From an uncultured Prevotella sp. (GTDB taxonomy: Bacteria; Bacteroidota; Bacteroidia; Bacteroidales; Bacteroidaceae): 22,100 nt of DNA. Positions 15,561 to 22,100 of this stretch are shown here, in pieces. The notes below the pieces were generated by a model that saw only the letters and a list, made by a program, of their open reading frames with translations, had not been told where the DNA came from and searched no databases. The DNA is taken from assembly GCA_927910885.1 (NCBI GenBank), contig CAKMOD010000040.1, positions 1 to 22,100 of the forward strand, given 5' to 3'. The first letter of the stretch is position 1. Each line of letters opens with the position of its first letter. Made by a program: the position numbers and the translations under genes.

Positions 15561-16865
15561 TTAAGATAAACGTTCTACCTTACTTTCAACCTCTCCTTTT
15601 TCAAATCGTGTTGTAATTGTATCACCTTTCTTAAGCTCTTTAGCGTTACGAACCGTCTTACCATTACATAATGTAATACTATACCCCCGCTTTAAGAGTA
15701 AAGAAGGGTCAAGTAATCTTGCCCGTTGCGCAAGTATATCAAGTCGATGATGCTCACTAAACAAGCGATTCTGCAGTGTGGGGAACATACGATTTTGTAA
15801 CATGCTTAAATGGAAGTCTGCCTGCTTTATTGTCTCTTTCATTTTCATAACAAGACGTTGGCTTAAGCCGTCAAGAGAAGCCTCCTGCTTTGTACGAACA
15901 ACAGAAAACAATACTGGAATGTGTGAGCCAATATGCTGAATACGCATTTTCTCAACCTCTAATGCTCTCCTGACACCTTCAACTATCGCTGCTTGTGCGT
16001 TTTCAACTCTCATAAGCGTTGATGCAAGATGATCTATGAGGTAGGCTGCAGCTGCTGTCGGCGTTTTCACACGTTGAAAAGATACCATATCTAAGACACT
16101 TTCATCCCGTTCGTGTCCGATACCTGTTATAATTGGTAATGGAAAGTTTGCTACATTCTCTGCAAGGTTTAAAGTATCAAAGCCACTGAAATCGGCCGTT
16201 GCACCACCACCACGAATGATTACAACACAATCAAACTCCTCTTCACGACTATTGATTTGATTCAAAGCATTTATAATACTTTGTTCGACAGAGTCGCCTT
16301 GCATAATGGCTGGGAATAATTCAACATAAAAATGGATTTCGTACTCATTTGTTTCTAACTGATTACAAAAGTCTCCATAACCAGCAGCTGTTTCTGAAGA
16401 TATAACAGCTATACGCTGAGCAAACATCGGAAGACGAAGTTCTTTTTGCAACTCAAAGACTCCTTCAGCCTTTAATTGACGAATAATCTCTTGTCGCTTA
16501 CGCATCATATCACCCATCGTGTACTCAGGGTTGATATCATCAACTATCCAAGAGAAACCATACTGAGGATGAAACTGAGCATGAACTTGCAACATTACTT
16601 TCATACCTGCACGTACTTCCTGACCTGTAATACGAACAAAAGCAGGTTTAATAAGCATCCAAATATTACTCCAACACTTTGCAGAGGCACGTGCTATAGG
16701 TACATTGCTTCCTTCGCTCTTCTCAATAAGTTCCATATAACAATGTCCACGATTCTCACGAGCTTCAGACAATTCTGCTTCCACCCAATAAGAACGTGAC
16801 AAAGTAGTATCTATTACATCTGCCACAAGACTATTTAACTCATAAAGCGAAAGTGCTTTGACCAT
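15561..16865 (-). CDS. xseA: Exodeoxyribonuclease VII large subunit
   Basis: The catalytic subunit, 434 residues, slightly shorter than E. coli XseA. An N-terminal OB fold (about 1-105, beginning SLYELNSLVADVID) binds single-stranded DNA. The nuclease core carries AVISSETAAGYGDF, CVVIIRGGGATADFSGFD and ITGIGHERDESVLD, followed by VKTPTAAAAYL. A long helical region from about 270 to 390 binds XseB. The gene starts 25 bases after the S8 protease gene, so the order protease-xseA-xseB is probably one transcript. Nothing suggests a functional link between protease and nuclease. Confidence 0.95.
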   Translation of the reverse strand: MVKALSLYELNSLVADVIDTTLSRSYWVEAELSEARENRGHCYMELIEKSEGSNVPIARASAKCWSNIWMLIKPAFVRITGQEVRAGMKVMLQVHAQFHPQYGFSWIVDDINPEYTMGDMMRKRQEIIRQLKAEGVFELQKELRLPMFAQRIAVISSETAAGYGDFCNQLETNEYEIHFYVELFPAIMQGDSVEQSIINALNQINSREEEFDCVVIIRGGGATADFSGFDTLNLAENVANFPLPIITGIGHERDESVLDMVSFQRVKTPTAAAAYLIDHLASTLMRVENAQAAIVEGVRRALEVEKMRIQHIGSHIPVLFSVVRTKQEASLDGLSQRLVMKMKETIKQADFHLSMLQNRMFPTLQNRLFSEHHRLDILAQRARLLDPSLLLKRGYSITLCNGKTVRNAKELKKGDTITTRFEKGEVESKVERLS

Positions 16866-16890
16866 CTTTCAGAAGTATTTATTGTAGGAA

Positions 16891-18315
16891 TTACTGCTGA
16901 TTATAGCGAGTTGCAGACTCATAGGCTGACCAAAAGTCTGGTACTCCATAACCCATTATGTTGTCAGGATATTGACGATTACTTCCCGACTGACGTACAA
17001 GTTCTAATATCTCTTTGGCTGACTTATTAGGAAAAGCCTGCCAAAGACAAGCAACCATACCAGCAATGAGTGGACAAGCAAACGACGTTCCATTGTCTGG
17101 TATAATATATCCCCTACCCGACACTACGTTTGTTGGACATCCAAAAGCCATTACATCAGGCTTAACACGGCCATCTGCACTGGGTCCTATTGATGAAAAA
17201 GGAGCATTAACTTTATCCAAAGAGACTGCACCCACAGTAAGAATATCATGAGCATCAGCAGGGACATTAATCTTCTTCCAAGAACCCATACCGTCATTAC
17301 CAGCACTATTCACAAGTATAATTCCTTTACTTGCAAGGCGAGATGCAGCTTGAGAGATTGCTGCTGTACGACCATTTAAATCGGAGTAACGATAGTTCAT
17401 AGTCTTATCATCAAAGCCGTGATAGCCTAAAGATGAACTAATCACATCTACACCCACAGAATCAGAAAACTCTACAGCCGCTATCCAAAAATCTTCTTCA
17501 GCTGAACTCTCTGTCAAATAATCCTCCGTTCTGAGCAACCAGAAATTTGCCTTTGGAGCAGTACCTACAAAAACTGTGGGCTGATTCATCGCTATCGTTG
17601 ACAAAGTCTTGGTACCATGATCCATCTCTTTATAGACGTCATTATCATATCCTGCAACAAAATTATGTGTACCGCTTATATTAAGATTCTTAAAAGCAGG
17701 AATCTTGTCAACATTCATAAAGCCTGCATCTAACACAGCGATTGTCATTCCTTGCCCCATAAAGCCAAGGTTATGCAACTTTCTACCATTCAAACTCTCA
17801 ATCTGTCCCTTACCCATACCATAATAGTCTTGAATAGTTGAATCAAGAGATTGAAGTTCAGAATTATAGCGAACTCGCTGAGACAATGGCCGAATAGAAT
17901 CAGGTGATGTGAAAACCAACTTACTTTCTTTCACAAAAGACAAGACCTTTAAGTCTTCTAATGTTTGGCGGTTGTCACCACGAACAAGAACAGAGTTATT
18001 CCACTTGCTCACAGCAACAATCTTACCCCCCCGCTTCTTTATCTGTTGAATATAATTAGATGATACCGGCAAGTCTGTCGAATCAAGCTTTAACCCCTGA
18101 CGTTCACGTCGAAGAATAGAAGCTTTTGATAGGAATCTCTCTGGCTTATCCAAAGAATAAGGTGTTCCATTCTTGTCTTTCAAAGTAACACGGAACATAT
18201 AACACTTCCCTCCAGGATAAACAATCAGTCCACCACCCTTATTAGAAGCTAATAAAGTAGTGCTGACCAGCATAAGTAGGAATATAATGTAGCTTTCGAG
18301 ATGAGTTTGTTTCAT
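16891..18315 (-). CDS. Secreted subtilisin-like (S8) serine protease
   Basis: A 474-residue protein starting MKQTHLESYI, with a signal peptide to about residue 23. A propeptide-like region (about 25-165) precedes the S8 domain. The catalytic triad is D196 (AVLDAGF), H233 (DHGTKT) and S411 (NGTSFACPLIAGM), with oxyanion Asn340 (NSAGND), so it should be active. The protein ends about 60 residues after the catalytic serine and has no extra C-terminal sorting domain of the type IX secretion kind. The start is set at 18315: a longer frame from 18444 would run through the tRNA gene and its terminator, and a promoter element sits at 18322-18329. Its substrate is unknown. Confidence 0.9.
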   Translation of the reverse strand: MKQTHLESYIIFLLMLVSTTLLASNKGGGLIVYPGGKCYMFRVTLKDKNGTPYSLDKPERFLSKASILRRERQGLKLDSTDLPVSSNYIQQIKKRGGKIVAVSKWNNSVLVRGDNRQTLEDLKVLSFVKESKLVFTSPDSIRPLSQRVRYNSELQSLDSTIQDYYGMGKGQIESLNGRKLHNLGFMGQGMTIAVLDAGFMNVDKIPAFKNLNISGTHNFVAGYDNDVYKEMDHGTKTLSTIAMNQPTVFVGTAPKANFWLLRTEDYLTESSAEEDFWIAAVEFSDSVGVDVISSSLGYHGFDDKTMNYRYSDLNGRTAAISQAASRLASKGIILVNSAGNDGMGSWKKINVPADAHDILTVGAVSLDKVNAPFSSIGPSADGRVKPDVMAFGCPTNVVSGRGYIIPDNGTSFACPLIAGMVACLWQAFPNKSAKEILELVRQSGSNRQYPDNIMGYGVPDFWSAYESATRYNQQ

Positions 18316-18321
18316 AATCTG

Positions 18322-18329
18322 CAAACTTA
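18322..18329 (-). promoter_or_regulatory. -7 element abutting the protease start
   Basis: The minus strand reads TAAGTTTG, then 6 bases, then the ATG at 18315. It matches TAnnTTTG and lies after the tRNA terminator, so the protease is transcribed separately from the tRNA, with almost no 5' leader. Confidence 0.55.
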
Positions 18330-18375
18330 CACAAAATAATCGAATTATACCGCAGATATAGGAAAAAAGAGAGAT

Positions 18376-18408
18376 AAAAAAAAGGATTTCCTTTATTTGG
18401 AAATCCTT
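18376..18408 (-). terminator. Terminator of tRNA-Lys
   Basis: Arms AAGGATTTCC (18382-18391) and GGAAATCCTT (18399-18408) pair over 10 bp around a 7-base loop, followed on the minus strand by a run of eight T. Confidence 0.88.
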
Positions 18409-18412
18409 CTTG

Positions 18413-18485
18413 TACACCCTTAGGGACTCGAACCCTAGACCCACTGATTAAGAGTCAGTTGCTCTACCAACTGAGCTAAGGGTGC
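18413..18485 (-). tRNA. tRNA-Lys (anticodon CTT)
   Basis: The minus strand folds as a full cloverleaf: acceptor arms GCACCCT and AGGGTGT (first pair G-U) with discriminator A, D-arm containing AGCTCAGTTGGTAGAGC, anticodon stem ACTGA/TCAGT with loop CTCTTAA (anticodon CTT, lysine AAG codons), and T-arm GGGTTCGAGTCCC. CCA is not encoded. It has its own promoter and terminator. Confidence 0.97.
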
Positions 18486-18505
18486 TCATTTCGTTTTTGC
18501 GAGTG

Positions 18506-18537
18506 CAAAGGTATTACTTTTTTGCGAATTAACCAAA
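18506..18537 (-). promoter_or_regulatory. Full -33/-7 promoter of tRNA-Lys
   Basis: TTTG (18534-18537), a 20-bp spacer and TACCTTTG (18506-18513) on the minus strand, 20 bases before the mature tRNA 5' end. From 18538 to 18742 I see no gene or structure. Confidence 0.78.
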
Positions 18538-18742
18538 CTTTTCTTTCTTTTTTTAGTCATAAATCAGTCTACCATCTCACACTAACATGCCATAAGGTTA
18601 CTATAACTATATGATAATATGATAATTACAAAATGACATAAATCTAAGAGGATACTATTATTTTTATGCATTTATAATTATCTTTCGCTCCAGATAAGTA
18701 ATTCAAACGGATTTAATGTTTAATCAAACTATACAATTTAGC

Positions 18743-18778
18743 AAAAAAGAGGATGAAACCGACATTAGTTTCATCCTC
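18743..18778 (-). terminator. Terminator of the threonine/serine exporter gene
   Basis: GAGGATGAAAC (18749-18759) and GTTTCATCCTC (18768-18778) are perfect 11-base arms around an 8-base loop, with six T following on the minus strand (18743-18748), 25 bases after the stop codon. Confidence 0.88.
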
Positions 18779-18803
18779 ATACAATATTTATAGTATAGCA
18801 GTT

Positions 18804-20219
18804 CTATACATTATACTGATGCAGATCAACAAACTCACCACGCTGACGACGCTCGTCAATCATACGTTGTAACTTTGCTTTACGATGTGGTGCAATCCAC
18901 TTTCTTGCAAAGATATTAGGAATAGCTACACCCAAAGCAATACAAACCAATACTAAAGAACCATTAATTGCAAATGACATAGCATGAGTAACCTCTCCAA
19001 CAACGCCCTGCATCCCCATAAATCCATAAAGCGCACGATACATAAGTACACCAGGGACAATAGGAATAACAGCTGGAATTGTAATACACTGATGTGGTGT
19101 ATGAAGGAGGTGAACAGCCTTAATATTAATAATAGATATCAATGCTGAACCACAAAGAGAACCAACTACAATTCCCAAACCAAGTCCTATATTACCTGAT
19201 GAAGGGTCGAGGAATATAAAGTTTCGCGTACAAACACAAATAACACCTCCTAAGGCAATCCAAGGCATCAAACGATATGGAATATTATAAATCGTTGCAA
19301 AACCCATCGCAGATATTGCAGCTGCAATAGCATAGACATAGAAAGAATGATGAGGAATAGTAGGGAGGTCTTTTGCAAAACCATCAAAGCTACCACACTT
19401 AATTGCCAACATAATACCAAATGACATTGCTATGACAATAAGAAGCGTGTTTGTTGCTCGGACTAATCCTGTGTTTATATGATTGTCTAACAAGTCATTA
19501 ACAGCATTTATCAACGGCACTCCTGGAACAATATAAAGGGCACAAGCTAAGAGTGGATGCCAAGGAGTTTCTGTAAACAGAATTGGACGAAGGAACTCTG
19601 GTAGCGCTGCTTGAACGGTAGGTGTAGAGAGAAAAGACGACAACCATGCAAGAATTGTACTAACAAAAGCCGCAACAGCAAAGTTAGCATAAAGATTAGA
19701 ACCTGAATGATTCAAGAACATACGAAGGCGATTACCCAATATAGCGGCAATAGAAGCATAGAAGAAAGCTGTCCAATCACAACCGAACTGAATACAGAAT
19801 CCACCACAAGCAAGTCCTGCACCAATAGCAATCATCCAATCCTTGTAATAGTGCTTACCATTAGCAATCTTCTCAAGTTCCTCTTCATACTTATCTAACG
19901 AATAGTCCTTTTGAATAGCACGCCATGAGAGTTTTGAAACTTCCTGAATCGCAAGCATATTAATTACATGCTTATCACAACGCTGCATCTTAGAAAAACT
20001 ATGATATTCGTCACTAACATTCACCTGCAACATATAATAATCAATGTTCATGTGCAGATTCTCTTTGGGAAGTCCCAAATAAGCTGCTGTACGCTCCATA
20101 TTTCGCTTCACACGACTCGTATCAGCAGAACTTTCCATAAGAATTTGCCCTGTACGAAGGAGCAAATCGAGTTTTCTACGAAGGGTTTTCTTGGAACAAT
20201 CCATCTGTTTTTCGTCCAT
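18804..20219 (-). CDS. Threonine/serine exporter family permease (ThrE-like)
   Basis: A 471-residue membrane protein joining the two halves that are separate in YjjP/YjjB systems. The N-terminal cytoplasmic part (1-125) begins with LLLRTGQILMESSADTSRVKR, typical of the first ThrE domain. About ten hydrophobic segments follow from 127 to 437. The duplicated signatures are PGVPLINAVNDLL (232-244, continuing to GLVR) and IPAVIPIVPGVLMYR (381-395). The family exports threonine, serine or, in YjjPB, succinate; the substrate here cannot be read from sequence. I chose the ATG at 20219; the frame also opens at a TTG at 20228, but relatives begin near the ATG. It ends in TAG, the only intact gene here that does not use TAA. 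Confidence 0.88.
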   Translation of the reverse strand: MDEKQMDCSKKTLRRKLDLLLRTGQILMESSADTSRVKRNMERTAAYLGLPKENLHMNIDYYMLQVNVSDEYHSFSKMQRCDKHVINMLAIQEVSKLSWRAIQKDYSLDKYEEELEKIANGKHYYKDWMIAIGAGLACGGFCIQFGCDWTAFFYASIAAILGNRLRMFLNHSGSNLYANFAVAAFVSTILAWLSSFLSTPTVQAALPEFLRPILFTETPWHPLLACALYIVPGVPLINAVNDLLDNHINTGLVRATNTLLIVIAMSFGIMLAIKCGSFDGFAKDLPTIPHHSFYVYAIAAAISAMGFATIYNIPYRLMPWIALGGVICVCTRNFIFLDPSSGNIGLGLGIVVGSLCGSALISIINIKAVHLLHTPHQCITIPAVIPIVPGVLMYRALYGFMGMQGVVGEVTHAMSFAINGSLVLVCIALGVAIPNIFARKWIAPHRKAKLQRMIDERRQRGEFVDLHQYNV

Positions 20220-20250
20220 ACAAAACAATCTTTAAACTTTAAAACTTTTG

Positions 20251-20258
20251 CAAAGGTA
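20251..20258 (-). promoter_or_regulatory. -7 element of the exporter gene
   Basis: The minus strand reads TACCTTTG, 31 bases before the ATG at 20219. No -33 TTTG is seen. Confidence 0.5.
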
Positions 20259-20468
20259 CAATTTATTATCCGTATAGGAAAATTACACTGCTAAAAATCA
20301 AATCTTTAGCTTAATAATTATAGAACTTTGTTCTCAATGGTAAAAAGCTCATCAGACTTTTCGAGTAATACTACGATAGATTTTTACGACGCAAACCCCT
20401 ACTCTCTTTTAGGCTTATTCGTAATCAACAAGTTTTCTTATGCTTAGTAAATCTGTACATCGTAACCG

Positions 20469-20534
20469 TCCGCACCATTGGTGTTCACCATCCGCACAAT
20501 ATGTGCTAACCCTCCGCACTATACGTGTTGAAGC
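20469..20534 (+). repeat. 22-bp-period dyad repeat array, copy B
   Basis: Three plus-strand units at 20469-20490, 20491-20512 and 20513-20534 each begin TCCGCAC and have a mirrored GTGTT or GTGCT half 5 bases later. The variable loops are CATTG, AATAT and TATAC. The middle unit forms GCAC/GTGC and the others GCAC/GTGT with a G-T wobble. It lies in the 641-bp gene-free interval 20259-20899, where I see no other convincing feature. The 68-codon frame at 20655-20861 has no support. Copy A is at 13904-13969 in the opposite orientation. Confidence 0.75.
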
Positions 20535-20899
20535 ACCAATATTTAATAAGAACAAGAAGAAAGCATTATTCTGGCTTAAAGTCGAAATAAAAAAAGACGA
20601 TTAATAAGCTTTTCTCAATGATTTGAAATTAACATCTTAACTCTTTACGTCAAAATGCTTCTGTATTACAAACATACCCCATTCAATATACTTCTCTGTT
20701 TTTCTATAATAAAACAATCTATTCAAAATATATTTTACTATCACTGCCGTCATCCAATACAAGCCCATAAATTATTGATTTACAGCATCTTTACACAAAG
20801 TGTTAAAAGTGATAGCAAAATAAAATCAAACTACAATAGTAATGTCACTAATTTTAGTTAGCTTTATTACTCCCCATATCGGAAACCTTAATTAAAATA

Positions 20900-21949
20900 T
20901 TATAGCTGCATAATAGCTTTTCGAATATTCTCTTTTGCAATTGTAGGCTTCATTGCTTCTGTAAGCATCATATCCGTTGGTGTAATACATTGAACTTGTG
21001 AGAAGCCTGCTTTAAGTAAAGCTGTCACATCCTTTACCTTCCCAGCTATAAGCATAACAGGAACATTCTTGCGAAGACCATATTCTAAAACCCTTATCGG
21101 TATCTTTCCCATTAATGTCTGACTATCTGCACTACCCTCCCCTGTTATAATCAAATCTGCATCTTCTATAAATGAATTAAAATTGACAGTTTCTAAAAGA
21201 ACATCTGCACCAGACCTCATCTTGGCATTCATAAACTGCATAAAAACATAACCCAATCCACCTGCAGCTCCAGCACCGTTATTCAAAGAACAATCAAAAC
21301 CTAACTGAGCAGCAGCCATTCGCGCAAAAGTATGTGCTCGACGATCCAAACAAACTATCATTTCTGGTGTCGCTCCCTTCTGTGGACCAAACACTTCAGC
21401 TGCACCATGTTCGCCATACAGAGGATTATTTACATCTGAAGCTAAAGTTATATCTAAATCTCGTAAAAATTTATCACGCCAGTTTTTCCCAAGAATGTCT
21501 TTCAAAGCTGCCAACATACCAAGTCCGCAATCGCTTGTAGCTGACCCTCCGAGCCCTATAATAAACTTTCTATATCCTCTTTGAAGTGCGTCAGCAAAGA
21601 GTTCACCTAATCCATAAGTGGTTGTACGTAAAGGGTTCTATTCATGCGACTTGAGCAAGTTGATACCACATGACAAAGCTGATTCTATAATTATTGTATT
21701 ATCTTCACGTACTGCATAGTTTGCTTGAATAGGTCGCATAAGCGCATCATGGCAATTGACAGCAACCTTCTCACAGTCGAATAAATGTAAAAAGACATTC
21801 AACATTCCATCTCCCCCATCCGTGACAGGAACCTTTACAACCTTAACTTCCTGCCAACGTTCGCGAAGACCATGTTCAGCAGCATCTTCAGCTTCAACAG
21901 AAGATAAACAACCTTTAAAACTATCAATTGCTAAAATAATATGCTTCAT
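20900..21949 (-). pseudogene. garK: Glycerate kinase (GarK/GlxK family) interrupted by an in-frame TAG
   Basis: The family phosphorylates D-glycerate to phosphoglycerate. The frame starts at the ATG at 21949 with the canonical MKHIILAIDSFKGCLSS, continues with VTDGGDGML, and meets TAG at 21638-21640 (codon 104). It then resumes in the same frame with NPLRTTTYGLGEL, IGLGGSATSDCGLGML, the catalytic-domain NNGAGAAGGLGY and VLLITGEGSAD-type segments, ending TAA at 20900. Total length is 349 codons, close to the family norm, so only the one codon is abnormal. In relatives the position just before NPL is usually Arg, Lys or similar; AAG or CAG to TAG is a single change. Nonsense mutation or a base-call error are the simplest explanations. 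Confidence 0.85.
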
Positions 21950-21957
21950 ATTGCTTG

Positions 21958-21965
21958 CAAAGTTA
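21958..21965 (-). promoter_or_regulatory. -7 element abutting the glycerate kinase start
   Basis: The minus strand reads TAACTTTG, then 8 bases, then the ATG at 21949, whose protein start is canonical. This implies a leader of only a few bases. Confidence 0.5.
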
Positions 21966-21983
21966 TTAAGAATTCGTGAATAA

Positions 21984-22015
21984 TTTGGATTTTACATCTA
22001 TTATATATATCTTTG
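21984..22015 (+). promoter_or_regulatory. Full -33/-7 promoter of the right-edge gene
   Basis: TTTG (21984-21987), a 20-bp spacer and TATCTTTG (22008-22015) on the plus strand, divergent from glycerate kinase and 28 bases before an ATG at 22044. Confidence 0.7.
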
Positions 22016-22043
22016 CAGATAAACTATAATTATATACCTTTAT

Positions 22044-22100
22044 ATGAACAATTTTTCAAATTCGTTTTTGCTTCTTTCTTTGGAATGATGTTGTTTAGCA
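22044..22100 (+). CDS. Start of a rightward gene, probable signal peptide, frame uncertain
   Basis: The ATG at 22044 encodes MNNFSNSFLLLSLE and then TGA at 22086-22088. One extra G near 22081-22083 would instead give a continuous signal-peptide-like stretch (FLLLSLGMMLFS) running off the window. Otherwise the gene starts at the ATG at 22085 or 22088, after a roughly 65-base leader with a 14-codon upstream frame. Too little is visible to name it. Confidence 0.3.

Noticed and set aside
16891..18444. Protease extended to a start at 18444
   Set aside because: The extra 43 codons run through the tRNA-Lys 3' half, its terminator and the protease promoter; the signal peptide begins at 18315.
20469..20534. 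CRISPR array
   Set aside because: The 22-bp units are contiguous with no unique spacers, there are only three of them, and no cas genes are present.
20669..20676. Minus-strand TATGTTTG as a promoter
   Set aside because: No -33 box and no gene or structured element downstream before the exporter promoter 400 bases away.
20655..20861. 68-codon plus-strand frame in the exporter-glycerate kinase gap
   Set aside because: AT-rich, low-complexity composition, no promoter element in register and no recognisable domain; typical of chance in this base composition.

Overview
The window looks like chromosome from a Bacteroidales bacterium, most likely Prevotella or a close relative. The evidence is an AT-rich base composition, a fused LpxC-FabZ gene in an lpxD-lpxC/fabZ-lpxA run, and many Bacteroidetes-type promoter elements (TAnnTTTG, in the best cases with a TTTG/GTTG box 20 bp upstream). 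Shine-Dalgarno sequences are largely absent. The genus is inferred from gene content and style; no database was searched. Apart from two broken genes it is ordinary housekeeping chromosome, with no phage, IS element or CRISPR array.

Left part (1-2081, leftward): the first codons of an unidentified gene, a kinase fused to a RapZ C-terminal domain, and a 69-residue membrane protein. A divergent promoter region (2082-2318) then leads into a rightward block. This holds an HD-domain phosphohydrolase, the lipid A genes lpxD, lpxC-fabZ and lpxA, the tRNA-modification gene miaA (TTG start), a class A penicillin-binding protein, a Pif1/RecD-like helicase broken by a one-base frameshift, and a small probable lipoprotein. 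The theme is cell envelope construction plus nucleic-acid maintenance.

At 12800-13190 the strands converge. A 341-bp stretch without a gene carries a palindrome, a promoter element and structured sequence ending in a strong bidirectional terminator, so it may encode a small RNA. From 13193 to 21949 everything reads leftward: ferritin, branched-chain aminotransferase ilvE, exonuclease VII (xseB, xseA), a secreted subtilisin-like protease, tRNA-Lys(CTT), a threonine/serine exporter-type permease and a glycerate kinase gene interrupted by an in-frame TAG. A divergent promoter at the right edge starts another rightward gene.

The most unusual non-coding signal is a 22-bp-period array of small dyads. 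It occurs in two gene-free intervals about 6.5 kb apart and in opposite orientation (13904-13969 and 20469-20534). Several genes also have promoter elements only 4-8 bases from the start codon, which implies leaderless or nearly leaderless mRNAs.
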